A stretch of DNA of 14,044 bases from Clostridiales bacterium (GTDB taxonomy: Bacteria; Bacillota; Clostridia; Christensenellales; CAG-917), in assembly GCA_014799525.1 (NCBI GenBank), contig JAAVHW010000070.1:1-14044 (forward strand). The letters are read 5' to 3'. Numbering within the stretch: the first letter of the stretch is position 1; every line of letters starts with the position of its first letter. Below, in pieces: positions 14,004-14,044 of this stretch. The notes beneath the pieces were generated by a model that had not been told where the DNA came from, ran no database searches, and saw only the letters and a program-made list of their open reading frames with translations. A program made the position numbers and the translations under genes.

Positions 14004-14044
14004 TTGTAATACGACCTCCGCAAACTATAACATTCAAATTTTCA

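Overview
The window looks like chromosomal DNA of a Bacillota (Clostridia-type) bacterium, probably an uncultured anaerobe. The evidence is a glycogen cluster in the order glgB-glgC-glgD-glgA with the Bacillota-type GlgD subunit, strong GGAGG-type ribosome sites, near-consensus sigma-A promoters and an OmpR/HisKA two-component pair. No rRNA, tRNA, CRISPR array, transposase or integrase is visible.

Left part (1-2600, visibly AT-richer than the middle): a two-domain XRE regulator (-) diverges from a 60-residue orphan protein (+) that has an excellent promoter and ribosome site. A bidirectional terminator follows. Beyond it lies a minus-strand operon of an HTH-Dam fusion adenine methyltransferase and an unrecognised 176-residue partner. 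This resembles a restriction/defence or epigenetic accessory module and is the best candidate for something undescribed.

Middle (2611-6041): a response regulator and sensor kinase pair (-), translationally coupled, transcribed from a TTGAAA-N17-TATAAT promoter. It diverges from an IspE-like GHMP kinase (+). The kinase promoter sits so close to the start codon that a leaderless mRNA is predicted.

Glycogen block (6077-12443): a palindrome-rich regulatory region precedes glgB, glgC, glgD and glgA, ending at a clear intrinsic terminator. GlgC with GlgD makes ADP-glucose, GlgA extends the alpha-1,4 chain and GlgB adds the alpha-1,6 branches. The 309-base glgD-glgA gap holds two hairpins and a possible extra promoter.

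Right part (12444-14044): a lipoprotein SGNH hydrolase with its own promoter, convergent with a minus-strand PD-(D/E)XK nuclease-like protein that has its own terminator; this end is again AT-rich. The core genes are ordinary. The novelty, if any, lies in the left accessory module, the right-end nuclease-like gene and the control regions.
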